Shown here: positions 44,801 through 55,322 of the stretch, one piece after another
Layout of the letters: each line of letters opens with the position of its first letter
Position numbering within the stretch: the stretch's first letter is position 1
Source of the DNA: Sabellastarte sp. h YS-2021
Taxonomy: Eukaryota; Annelida; Polychaeta; Sabellida; Sabellidae
Assembly: GCA_964017235.1 (NCBI GenBank)
Contig: OZ024935.1
Span: 92,441,207 to 92,505,206 of the forward strand
Reading direction: 5' to 3'
Length of the DNA: 64,000 bases
The notes under the pieces: model-generated
The model's database searches: none
Told to the model about the DNA's origin: nothing
The model's input: only the letters and a program-made list of their open reading frames with translations
Translations under genes and position numbers: made by a program

Positions 44801-45374
44801 CTGTATAAGTGGTTATTTTCGTGTGGAATTAATTTTCGCTATATTCGTGAGTGACTACAAAACGCGAAAATAACTTCTAGCCAATATTTATCAGAACCAG
44901 TCTAGCGTGAGCGATAATACAAGATTGTGCAAGATACAATATTTGACACTGCCACGGAAACAATAAATTCCATTGCTTTATCAAATGTACCATTCACAGA
45001 AACGCCTAACTTCTTTGATCTTTATCACCAATAGGGAGGGATTAATTCAATTACACGACCCCGCTACACAACTTCTTTGATAATGCGCCGATCAATGAAA
45101 GTGTGTTCGATTGGGTTTCGTAAATTTATAATCTCCCAGAGTAGGTTCACACACTGACAACGTGTATAAAAGAAAAGACGTTAACTATGCATTTCCAATC
45201 AAACCAGCAGAAGTCCGCGTAATATTTTAATTTGAACATGCTGTTGGGCGATAACTGAATATAATAACTGAATAATAACTGAATATATTTCACCGCGAAA
45301 ATAAATTCTTGCGAACCAGGCCTACAGTGTACATTCGCAAACTTAAGTACCCGCGAAAAAAACCACTTATACAG
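44801..45374. mobile_element. TA-flanked MITE (mariner-like), 574 bp
   Basis: Terminal inverted repeats CTGTATAAGTGGTTATTTTC and (right, inverse) CTGTATAAGTGGTTTTTTTC. The flanks are TA on both sides: the left context is TTTTCGAGATA and the right is TATAAGCATTTTT. Removing the element and one TA restores CGAGATATAAGCATTTTT, which is the normal text of the 169-bp satellite nearby, giving a clean empty site. TA duplication is the mark of the Tc1/mariner superfamily. No transposase. Confidence 0.88.
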
Positions 45375-45451
45375 TATAAGCATTTTTATGTTTTGCAAAA
45401 ACTTTGAAAATTCAAAATGGCCACCATTTTTGGGGAGACAAAAATTTTTGT

Positions 45452-45486
45452 CAAGACCACTGCTGTGGTGTGTATCTCCCGCCGAG
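45452..45486 (+). repeat. HEL-2-type left terminus inside HEL-3
   Basis: CAAGACCACTGCTGTGGTGT then GTATCTCCCGCCGAG matches 8391-8416 through the bases preceding the TATCTCCCGCC motif. No matching GGCGGGAGAT hairpin was found downstream in this block, so the right end has been lost or replaced. Confidence 0.75.
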
Positions 45487-45540
45487 CATTAAAGCAGAAG
45501 AAATAGCTTTTCCGAGATATTCACAATTTTTCATTTTCGT

Positions 45541-47283
45541 GTGTGAAAGGTCTTCCAAAAGTAGGTGAATGAGTTATTTGAGAAAAATTGGCTATCTGCA
45601 ATACTATTAAGAGATAATTCACATTTACTCATTTTGAGTAGGTGAATAATTATCTATGGGTCTGAAACTTCACCAAGTGAAAGCTCTCCCAAAAGTAGGT
45701 GAATGAGTTATTTGAGAAAAATTGGCTATCTGCAATACTTTTAGAGATAATTCGCATTTACTCATTTTGAGTAGTGAGTAATTAGCTATGGGTCTGAAAC
45801 TTCACCATGTGAAAGCTCTCCCACAAGTAGATGAATGAGTATTTGATAAAAATTGGGTATCCGCAATACTTTTACAGATAATTAGCATTTACTCATTTTG
45901 AGTAGGTGAATAAATAGCTATGGGTCTGAAACTTCACAGAGTGAAAGCTCTCCCAAAAGTAGGTGAATGAGTTATTTGAGAAAAATTGGCTATCTGCAAT
46001 ACTTTTACAGATAATTCACATTTACTCATTTTGAGTTGGTGAATAATTAGCTATGGGTCTGAAACTTCACCAAGTGAAAGCTCTGCCAAAAGTAGGTGAA
46101 TGATTTATTTGAGAAAAATTGGCTATCTGCAATACTTTTAGAGATAATTCGCATTTACTCATTTTGAGTAGGTGAGTAATTAGCTATGGGTCTGAAACTT
46201 CACCAAGTGAAAGCTCTCCCAAAAGTAGGTGAATGAGTTATTTGAGAAAAATTGGCTATCTGCAATACTTTTAGAGATAATTCGCATTTACTCATTTTGA
46301 GTAGACAAATAATTAGCTATGGGTCTAAAACTTCACCAAGTGAAAGCTCTCCCCAAAGTAGGTGAATGATTAATTTGAGAAAAATTGGCTATCTGCAATA
46401 CTTTTAGAGATAATTCGCATTTACTCATTTTGAGTAGGTGAGTAATTAGCTATGGGTCTGAAACTTCACCAAGTGAAAGCTCTCCCAAAAGTAGGTGAAT
46501 GAGTTATTTGAGAAAAATTGGCTATCTGCAATACTTTTAGAGATAATTCGCATTTACTCATTTTGAGTAGGTGAGTAATTAGCTATGGGTCTGAAACTTC
46601 ACAGAGTGAAAGCTCTCCCAAAAGTAGGTGAATGAGTTATTTGAGAAAAATTGGCTATCTGCAATACTTTTAGAGATAATTCGCATTTACTCATTTTGAG
46701 TAGGTGAGTAATTAGCTATGGGTCTGAAACTTCACCAAGTGAAAGCTCTCCCAAAAGTAGGTGAATGAGTTATTTGAGAAAAATTGGCTATCTGCAATAC
46801 TTTTAGAGATAATTCGCATTTACTCATTTTGAGTAGGTGAGTAATTAGCTATGGGTCTGAAACTTCACCATGTGAAAGCTCTCCCACAAGTAGATGAATG
46901 AGTTATTTGATAAAAATTGGGTATCCGCAATACTTTTACAGATAATTCGCATTTACTCATTTTGAGTAGGTAAATAATTAGCTATGGGTCTGAAACTTCA
47001 CCATGTGAAAGCTCTCCCAAAAGTAGGTGAATGAGTTATTTGAGAAAAATTGGCTATCTGCAATACTTTTAGAGATAATTCGCATTTACTCATTTTGAGT
47101 AGGTGAGTAATTGGCTATGGGTCTGAAACTTCACCATGTGAAAGCTCTTCCAAAAGTAGGTGAATGAGTTATTTGAGAAAAATTGGCCATCTGCAATACT
47201 TTTAGAGGTAATTCGCATTTACTCTTTTTGAGTAGGTGAGCAATTAGCTATGGGTCTGAAACTTCACCAAGTGAAAGCTCTTT
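45541..47283 (+). repeat. 133-bp satellite array, about 13 units
   Basis: Same monomer as 8515-12226 (GGTCTGAAACTTCACCAAGT, AAAAGTAGGTGAATGAGTTA). Units in the centre (46180-46860) look more uniform than those at the edges. Confidence 0.94.
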
Positions 47284-49255
47284 GGGATAGCTGCTCTGCA
47301 GAGATACCCTGAAGATAAAAAATTTCGTCGAAATCGCTCTATGTAGCACGGTTTTCGAAATATTAGCATTTTTGTGTTTTGCAATTTTTGCGCAAAAATT
47401 CGAAAATTCAAAATGGCCGCCATTTTTGGCAAGACAAAATTTTTTTGAAAATTGGCATGGCTACTCTCCATAGATACCCTGTGGGTCAAAAATTTCGTCG
47501 AAATCGCTCTATCTAGCACGGTTTTCGAGATATAAGCATTTTTGTGTTTTGCAATTTTGCGAAAAATTCGAAAATTCAAAATGGCCGCCATTTTTTGCGA
47601 GAAATTTTTTGCTTGAAAATTGGCAGCTACTCTGCAGAGATACCCTGTGGGTCAAAAATTTCGTCGAAATCGCTCTATCTAGCAGGGTTTTCGAGATATA
47701 AGCAATTTTATGTTTTGCAATTTTTGCGAAAAATTCGAAAATTCAAAATGGCCGCCATTTTTGGCGAGACAAAATTTTTTTCAAAATTGGGATAACTACT
47801 CTGCAGAGATACCCTGCGGGTCAAAAATTTCGTCGAAATCGCTCTATCTAGCACGGTTTTCGAGATATAAGCATTTTTGTGTTTTGCAATTTTTGCATAA
47901 ATTTCGAAAATTCAAAATGGCCGCCATTTTTGGCGAGACAAAATTTTTTTCAAAATTGGGATAACTACTCTGTAGAGATACCCTGCGGGTCAAAAATTTC
48001 GTCGAAATCGCTCTATCTAGCACGGTTTTCGAGATATAAGCATTTTTGTGTTTTGCAATTTTTGCAAAAATTTCGAAAATTCAAAATGGCCGCCATTTTT
48101 GGCGAGACAAAAATTTTTTCAAAATTGGGATAACTACTCTGCAGAGATACCCTGTGGGTCAAAAATTTCGTCAAAATCGCTCTATCTAGCACGGTTTTCG
48201 AGATATAAGCATTTTTGTGTTTTGCAATTTTTGCAAAAATTTCGAAAATTCAAAATGGCCGCCATTTTTGGCGAGACAAAAATTTTTTGAAAATTGGGAA
48301 AAGTACTCCGCAGAGATATCCTGCGGGTCAAAAATTTTGTCGAAATTGCTCTATCTAGCACGGTTTTTGAGATACAAAAGCATTTTTGTGGTTTGCAATT
48401 TTTGCGAAAAATTCGAAAATTCAAAATGGCCGCCATTTTTGGCGAGACAAAAATTTTTTCAAAATTGGGATAACTACTCTGCAGAGATACCCTGTGGGTC
48501 AAAAATTTCGCCGAAATCGCTCTATCTAGCACGGTTTTCGAGATATAAGCATTTTTGTGTTTTGCAATTTTTGCAAAAATTTCGAAAATTCAAAATGGCC
48601 GCCATTTTTGGCGAGACAAAAATTTTTTGAAAATTGGGAAAAGTACTCCGCAGAGATATCCTGCGGGTCAAAAATTTTGTCGAAATTGCTCTATCTAGCA
48701 CGGTTTTTGAGATACAAAAGCATTTTTGTGGTTTGCAATTTTTGCGAAAAATTCGAAAATTCAAAATGGCCGCCATTTTTGGCGAGACAAAAATTTTTTC
48801 AAAATTGGGATAACTACTCTGCAGAGATACCCTGTGGGTCAAAAATTTCGCCGAAATCGCTCTATCTAGCACGGTTTTCGAGATATAAGCATTTTTGTGT
48901 TTTGCAATTTTTGCGAAAATTTCGAAAATTCAAAATGGCCGCCATTTTTGGCGAGACAAAAATTTTTTGAAAATTGGGAAAAGTACTCCGCAGAGATATC
49001 CTGCGGATCAAAAATTTTGTCGAAATTGCTCTATCTAGCACGGTTTTTGAGATATAAGCATTTTTGTGTTTTGCAACTTTTGCGAAAATTTCGAAAATTC
49101 AAAATGGCCGCCATTTTTGGCGAGACAAAAATTTTTTGAAAATTGGGAAAACTGCTCCGCAGAGATACCCTGCGGGTCAAAAATTTCGTCGAAATCGCTC
49201 TATCTAGCACGGTTTTCGAGATATAAGCATTTTTGTGTTTTCCTTATTTGGAAAA
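47284..49255 (+). repeat. 169-bp satellite array, about 12 units, with 340-bp dimers
   Basis: TTCAAAATGGCCGCCATTTT recurs every 166-171 bp, with TCTAGCACGGTTTTCGAGAT in each unit. A dimer of about 340 bp (one unit with AAAGTACTCCGCAGAGATAT, one with AACTACTCTGCAGAGATACC) is repeated nearly exactly at 48217-48556 and 48557-48896. Long open frames on both strands come from unit lengths near multiples of three and are not considered genes. Confidence 0.94.
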
Positions 49256-49260
49256 TTCGT

Positions 49261-49278
49261 AATGATTAATTAATCATT
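49261..49278. repeat. Perfect AT-rich palindrome at the array edge
   Basis: AATGATTAATTAATCATT reads the same on both strands. It marks the end of the 169-bp array. Confidence 0.8.
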
Positions 49279-49431
49279 AATTACTCGGCCATTTCTTGAC
49301 CAATCAATGCCAAAATCTAATGATTTCCAGATTTTAATAGAATGAATGTATTTGCCAAGTTTCAGGTGAATTGATAAAATTCCTTTCAAGTTATCATCCG
49401 GACAAGCTTCCCCATCAAAAAAAGACATTTT

Positions 49432-49650
49432 TGGTCATGTGACCTCTCTGATTGGTTGAAATGTCACTGCAGCATATTCAAAAAAATTCCCCAAGGCTAC
49501 TGCCTAAACCTGCCAAATTTGAAAAGAATCCGCCTAACGGTTACAGAGTTATAAGGAAAACAAAATGCAGAGCCCGCGGAGCCACCGGAGCCGGCGGAGC
49601 CAGAAGCTCTCCCATACACAAACAAGCGTCCCGCAAGGACTTGACCATGA
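49432..49650 (+). repeat. Dispersed repeat fragment, paralogous to 24405-24640
   Basis: GTCATGTGACCTCTCTGATT, CATATTCAAAAAAATTCCCC and GGAGCCACCGGAGCCGGCGG correspond in order to the text at 24405-24640. Here it lies inside the 3' part of HEL-3, followed by a GCG-trinucleotide run (49798-49810). Confidence 0.6.
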
Positions 49651-49830
49651 TGAACATATCCTGCAAACTTGAAAAGTGTACACTGCATGCCTTTTGATAT
49701 ACTGGGGCAGCAAAAGTCCCTAAAAATTTGAATGAAACGGCCGTGGCGGCCATCTTGTTTTTGGCAATGAGTGGGTAACGAGAAATCATCTACACTGCGG
49801 CGGCGGCGGCGTACCCCTGCGAAAACCATA

Positions 49831-49858
49831 GTATCCACCGGATGCATCCGGTGGATAC
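49831..49858. repeat. Perfect 28-bp terminal palindrome of HEL-3
   Basis: GTATCCACCGGATG followed directly by CATCCGGTGGATAC. It would form a 14-bp stem with minimal loop. Its outer half mirrors the left end at 43614. Confidence 0.92.
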
Positions 49859-49862
49859 AATA

Positions 49863-51071
49863 AGGTTAGCAGGCCTTGGTATTGAAGTAATGCTTCTTTC
49901 TTCAATAGGGAACAGAGGGGATGTGCAAACTTCATCCAGAAGAGAATCGAAACAGTGGGAGCTTCAAAAGCAAAGCTATAATCAAACTATTTGATAAATG
50001 TTTGAGTGAACAAAACCTTGGTACAAGAAGGAAATAATTACCAACACTCTGACTACACCTGGTACAGCAAGAATCACTACAAAAAAGACGGAGCAATATA
50101 TATATATGGAAAAAACAGTGTGAAAAAGCATGCAAACAAGTGTGGCTGTTTTAAAATCTCAGCAATGTTTAACAGGCTGACAAGGCAGTTTCTTTTGTGT
50201 CATCTAGGGATTGATAAAACCAAGTATACAATCCCAGTTTGATGTTGAAGGGCTTGGGTGAGGGATTGGCAATTGATGGCCTTTTTCGAATCACAGGTCA
50301 TGGTTTTCTATTTCCTCCCAATGCACTTCAAAGTTCTAAATCCAAAAACAAAATGGGTGTTCAACATTTTTATAATATCTTCCATGTATTTAATTGATTT
50401 TAGGGTAGCTTTACTTATAAATGCTTCTTTTGAAATTTATAAACCTAATTTTATATTAATGATAACATACTGAACCCATGTAAGCTTGTTAATGGGGATA
50501 TGCACAGCATTTCAAATGTTTAAAGTGGAGAAAAATAACAAGGCTGCCAAATTTATGTATCTTTCCACAAAGTGAAGGCCAAGCCTTAGACAAGAAACTG
50601 GGGTTGTAGACCCCAAAAGACAGGCTACTTCATCAGCATCAGAGATGGTAACACATGTAGAGATAACATTTCAAATATTAACCATAAAGAATGTGATTCT
50701 AAGAGATGGTTTGGTTACAGTCATACATATATGAATGTGTATCAATCATTGTTAGTAAATTGTTATTTTTTTTTCTTTTGGCTTGGGTTGCAAAACTTTT
50801 TATGAAACCTTCAAGTATAGTCTTTAACTTGGTTATTTCTTGCATACAATTCCAACAAATTACATTAAAATGTTTTATAATCAACAAAGTACGCTACTCT
50901 TCATTATGACTACAAGAATTTCATACATTTAAAAATCCAAGCTTTCAGGTGCAAATTTACATGATGATTACAATCTGATGCCTACAGTTATTAAAAGAAG
51001 ATGTATGAAAGACACACGGTTGTCAATAAAATGTCAGAGTGCAGTTCCGATCTCCTGTGTATTAAACTCAG
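49863..51071. other. Intron sequence with part of a dispersed repeat
   Basis: 49890-49995 resembles 57120-57235 (AGCTTCAAAAGCAAAGCTAT against AGCATCAAAAGCAAAGCTGT). The rest is unrecognised AT-rich sequence. Confidence 0.5.
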
Positions 51072-51597
51072 TATACGAGCATCTCGTGACCACGGCAGCT
51101 CATGGCTAACAACTCGTACCCACAAGTCGTTCCCAAGATTTTTTTTAAATATAGCAGGAAACCCCACCAACTTATGTCTGTTCATGTCTTTTTTTCCAAT
51201 TTTGCATATTTTATTTTAAAATATTGAAGTAAACTCCACGAACTTCTGTCTCCCCACATTTTTTTTTAATTTGCATAATTTATTTTAAAATATTGCAGGA
51301 AAATCCACGGACTTCTGTCTCCTAACGTTTTTTTTTCTAATTTGCATAATTTATTTTATAATAGTTCTAGGAAGCCCTCTGGGAATTCCATGACCTCGCG
51401 TTTTCTAATTTGCATATTTTATTTCATAATATTGCGAGGCAACCCCCACGGAAATACGAGAATTTAAAGTATTTGATCTGTAACTGAACAGGCGTTCTTA
51501 CATAAAATACTCATTACTAAATTCTATTTATTGTGTACGAGTTGTTGGTACGAGTTGTTGGTCATGAGATGCCGTGTTCACGAGTTGCATGTAAATC
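51072..51597. mobile_element. MITE with about 60-bp inverted repeats, copy 2
   Basis: Same ends and interior as 6988-7511 (ACGAGCATCTCGTGACCACG at left, TTCACGAGTTGCATGTAAAT at right; interior CCTCTGGGAATTCCATGACC). Internal differences and small indels show independent decay. Confidence 0.85.
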
Positions 51598-52379
51598 TTA
51601 AACTCTACATCCTGGTACTGAACCATTTCAGACTGCTTGCTTTCCATATTGGCAGTCGTGTAGCCCAATATAATGACCAGATTGATCTGTTCATTGAAAA
51701 ATAATACAATGTACCATGTACTTTTGAACCTTGGGCTAACTTTTGCTGTTCTGATAATAAGGAGTTTGGATAATCATGAATGCCATAAAATTGATCCCAC
51801 TTTGACAAAATGTGGAAAAGAACTGGGTGAAGAACATGCTTATCAATACATTTAAAAACTGGCACACTATCAGAAGCTGCATTGTTACACTATAAAATTA
51901 CACACTTACTCACTATTTTGGACACAAGTTACAGTCAAATTGTAGTGTTAATTATTAATTATAAGACTATTATTTGTTTGTGACCAGATTATAAGTTCAT
52001 TTGATAGAAGAATCTTTGCACTAAGTGTAGGAAAAAAAAAAATTTTTTTGGACTGAAGCTGACCCTTTCCACGACAGTTTATAAAACACTAATTTCACTT
52101 CATTTTACACTGTTTTGTATTGCAAACATTGAGTGCAGAGTTCTAAATCACCTTGTGTGACGTGGCACAGTTTCAAAGAGGGATCGGTTTGTTTTTCCCA
52201 AGTGTCAGATTTAACTGGCATTTAATGTGCTTTCTAGTGGGAGTTAGAAGATGGAACTTGGCAGGTGTGTTGTTACACACATAATCTGCACAGGGATGCA
52301 AAAAATTTTCATGCACTGTGGTCTTTAAAAAATGTTTCCAGTCAAACATAGTTTCTCAAGTGATTTCGTAAACAATAAT
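51598..52379. other. Intron sequence, nothing recognised
   Basis: AT-rich unique sequence, no gene. Confidence 0.4.
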
Positions 52380-53260
52380 TATTTATTTTCAGTAAAAACA
52401 TTCATATAGAGAATGTTTATAAAAGGTTTCATAAACATTACAGTGTGAATGTTTACTTGGAATGGTTTAGTAAACCAAAAGATAGGGTTTAAATAGGTTT
52501 CAAAAAACATTTTGTAAAAGTTTAACCCATTATAAAACGTTTTTAGTGTTTACTGGGTTGTTTTTTCAAATGGCACAAATTTCAAAATCAACCTAGCTTA
52601 GGTGGTGAAAGACCACCCTGTTAAGTTTCAAACTAATCAGTGGAAGTGTCTTCCAATTAGAGTCCAGTAAACATTACAAACGTTTATAAACATTTATGAA
52701 CCTAACTATCAACAGTTTAGACTACGTTTAAAATGATGGGTCCCTAAACATTCGCTTATAAACATTTATAAATGTTTATGCTTAAACGTTTATAAACGTT
52801 TATACATAAATGTTTATAATCATTTATACACGTGTTTAAAATCTGGAGAAATATTTCTGTAAGTATATCTTGCTGTATCACTGTTGTTTGAAGCCATCAT
52901 TACATTCTAAGTACATATATAGAAGTATATAATTTGATGATATTATATACTTTTATATCTCTACTTAGAATATAATGATGGCTTCAAACAACAGTGATAC
53001 AGCAAGATATAGTAACAGAAATATTTCTCCAGTTTCTCTCAAAATGGCTGTGCTGATGTCATCATCCCAAATGAAAGTGAGGTTAAGATATTTTTAACCC
53101 TTTGTAAACATTTTAAAACGTTTATAAACCAAATTAATGTTGCTGAAATGTTTATAAACCCATAATATTGAATAATTGTCAATATTTAGGTTTATATTTG
53201 GTTTAAAAAACGTTTATAGGTTTACTAAACGTTTATAAATGTTTGCTATGTTTACTGGGA
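52380..53260. repeat. Region rich in GTTTATAAACG-like motifs
   Basis: Many copies of AAACGTTTATAAA, TGTTTATAAAC and CGTTTATAAACG on both strands, irregularly spaced. Two blocks of another repeat (CAACCTAGCTTAGGTGGTG at 52591; related text at 53308 and 53455) flank it, and a hairpin element is inserted in it. Confidence 0.7.
52843..53032. mobile_element. Hairpin (foldback) element with about 85-bp arms
   Basis: CTGGAGAAATATTTCTGT, then TATCTTGCTGTATCACTGTT and GTTTGAAGCCATCATTA, are mirrored by TAATGATGGCTTCAAAC, AACAGTGATACAGCAAGATA and ACAGAAATATTTCTCCAG. The loop is short and AT-rich. The arms are almost identical, so insertion is fairly recent or the hairpin is maintained by conversion. 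Confidence 0.88.
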
Positions 53261-53600
53261 AGATGGCGGCCATACTGTTTTTTTTCCAAATTGCACTGAT
53301 TTTGAAAGCAACCTAGGCTGGGGATGCACTACAGCCTTGTTAAGTTTCAAATCAATCAGCACAAGTGTCATTGAGTAAGAGTCCGGAAACTGAATTTCAA
53401 GATAGCAGCTCTGGCAGCCATCTTGTTCTTCCAAATAACACTTATTTTGAACGCAACCTTGCCTAGGTGGTGTTGTACCATGCTGTTAAGTTTGTAATGG
53501 ATAGGTGGAAGCATGTTTGAGCTAAAGTCCAGGAAATATTGACAGACAGATGAACAGACATCAGACACATCAATCTAAGAGGGAATTTGGTTGCACCACC
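53261..53600. other. Repeat remnants and a C/A-rich tract
   Basis: Two units of a roughly 145-bp repeat (TGTTAAGTTTCAAATCAATC and related) related to 52560-52680, then a poly-C/poly-A tract at 53600-53660. No gene. Confidence 0.5.
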
Positions 53601-53820
53601 CCCCCCCACCCCCCAAAAAACGAAAAAAAAAGAAAAAAAGAATGAAAAAAAACATGAAATTTACTTAGTCTAAGACAGAAGGCCTAATTCTAAGTGCAGA
53701 ATAGGTTATTTTTAGAAAATTGCTACACTACAATTAAGGTGGAAAAAAAACGTTGTTGAACAAGTTTTAAGCTTTGATCTGCATTTCAATAGCCAAAAGT
53801 AAATAGAATGGAATACTTAC

Positions 53821-53891
53821 AGTAACTTCTCCATCTGCTTGATCATTATTAATTTGATATGCCATATTTCTTAGAATTGCACCAGCTGAGT
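53821..53891 (-). CDS. VWA/Cache gene, post-VWA linker exon
   Basis: A 71-base exon continuing in phase 1 as NSAGAILRNMAYQINND, ending DGEVT in phase 0. In the family this segment links the VWA domain to the first Cache domain (compare the typical L-x-E/N-M/I-A-x-x-N pattern). The acceptor tattcag and donor ACT/gtaagt are both strong. The next coding segment is 10.7 kb downstream, the largest intron in the window, which holds the third satellite-cored element. Confidence 0.85.
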
Positions 53892-53994
53892 CTGAATAGA
53901 AAAAGAAACAGTGAATACAATGACAGTTTTATTTTCTATATACATATGTCTGCCCTATTTTATTTTTTGAGCTGTAATAGCTTTTCTATTTTTC

Positions 53995-54182
53995 ATTTGG
54001 GGCTTTACGTCACTTTCATCACTGAGGAAACTAGTATATACAATTCATCGGGGTTCTGTACTGTAAACTGCAAGCAAGGGCAAGCAACTACCAGCTTTCC
54101 CACTTGAGGCCGTGCCGGGAACTGAACCCCGGCCTCAGAGGTGGGAGGTGAGAGTGTTACCACTCTGCCACTGTGGCCCCCC
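53995..54182 (-). repeat. tRNA-derived SINE of a second family, minus strand
   Basis: On the minus strand the head reads GGCCACAGTGGCAGAGTGGT then AACACTCTCACC (box A), and GGGGTTCAGTTCCCGGC (box B). The body continues to TGATGAAAGTGACGTAAAGC. It lacks a clean acceptor stem and is not a functional tRNA gene. Confidence 0.75.
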
Positions 54183-55181
54183 TTTAATAGCTTTTCTAAA
54201 AAGATATTCTATAAATGGAAGTTTCTTAGACCTTTCAATAATAGGGAGAGTTTGAAAAGTTTACAGACTTAATGAAGAAATTACTGGCTATTGGATTATC
54301 TAAGGAACCAATCCAAGAAAAGCATATTGGATTTGAACATATTGTTGCCACCATATCACTTCGCTTCCTCTCTTTATTAAAAATAAAATGTCAAAAATAT
54401 AGTAATTTATGTGAAAATGGATATTAGGTCAAAATCCAACAATCAGCTATAACCCATGTTATTTAACAAAGTATCCAATGTTTTAATCATTTTAGAACTA
54501 TCCTTTTCCGTAGTTTCTACTTGGTTTCTCATTAAAACCGGACCATTTTTAGGTAATCAAGTACCTCTTCAAAGATCCAATTTGAAATGAAACAAAATGT
54601 ATAATTCTTGGCTATTTTCCTAAGTTATATTATTTTACCATTTCAGTGCATTGGGCACAAATGTACTAATTTTTTTACTTTATAATTCTCTGACAATAGG
54701 AGGAGTTTTGAAGACTGGGATCTTTCTTTAGTACTTGGGAAATGTGATAAATTAAATACAGTTTACCTGTGCAGAAAACAAGTAGAATTGCTATTTTAGA
54801 AGACACACAGCAATCTGTTTGAAATAGTCAAAATCAAGCCATTTTAAATGGAAGGAAACAGTAAAAAAATTAAAAATTGGACTAGAAATGTCAAGTTTAA
54901 CTGGAGGTTTGTGTTATATATGCTGATGACATATACTGATCCAATTAAATTTGGGAGTCAAAAACCGTTTTTTTTTATTAGGTTGTATATTTTTAGTGTA
55001 TAATGATAATTTTTGTCACAACAGTTCAAACTGTATTATTGGATTGTATTGCACTAACTTATCAAACAATGTCATTGATGTGTACAAACTCAAGGTTATA
55101 TTGAAGGGTTAAATAAATGATTATTCTCCACAAACATTGTGAGGAGAAAACCTTTCTACAAGATATAATTTGCTTTCTTAC
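54183..55181. other. Intron sequence, nothing recognised
   Basis: AT-rich, no gene. Confidence 0.4.
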
Positions 55182-55322
55182 TTTGGTTCAGCTTTTCGCC
55201 CAGTCCATATGTAAGTATGACAATGGCATTGTTGAATTCTTTGTTTCTGTCTTTTATCTTCTGGTAAATTCCTTCAACATTTTCTGTAGGCTCTCCATCA
55301 GTGAGAAACAGGATCACTTGGT
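55182..55322 (-). CDS. VWA/Cache gene, VWA exon 2
   Basis: Joins the previous exon in phase 1 to form DQVILFLTDGEPTENV. The LTDGEPT segment carries the conserved MIDAS aspartate of VWA domains. It continues with an amphipathic helix and ILTYGLGE, the last VWA strand. The acceptor is attccag/ACCAAG and the donor CCAAA/gtaaga. It ends in phase 1. The intron separating it from the first exon is about 8.3 kb and holds the DIRS-B retrotransposon. Confidence 0.9.

Larger units (their letters stand above)
43611..49862 (+). mobile_element. Satellite-cored element HEL-3 with GTATCCACCGG termini
   Basis: The left end has GTATCCACCGGC (43614-43625). The right end is a perfect 28-base palindrome at 49831-49858, whose outer arm CCGGTGGATAC is the inverse of the left motif. 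The design matches HEL-1 and HEL-2 but the terminal sequence is different. The core holds 133-bp units (two blocks), a 169-bp array, an internal left terminus of the HEL-2 type at 45452-45486, and a TA-flanked MITE. A composite of more than one event is likely. Confidence 0.62.

Noticed and set aside
47544-49269. Chain of 80- to 137-codon frames on both strands
   Set aside because: They repeat with the 169/340-bp satellite period, start at the same point of each unit and are mirrored on the other strand. They are artefacts of repeat length.
54105-54182. Functional tRNA gene on the minus strand
   Set aside because: The promoter boxes are good but arm pairing is poor and the similarity continues into a SINE-like body.
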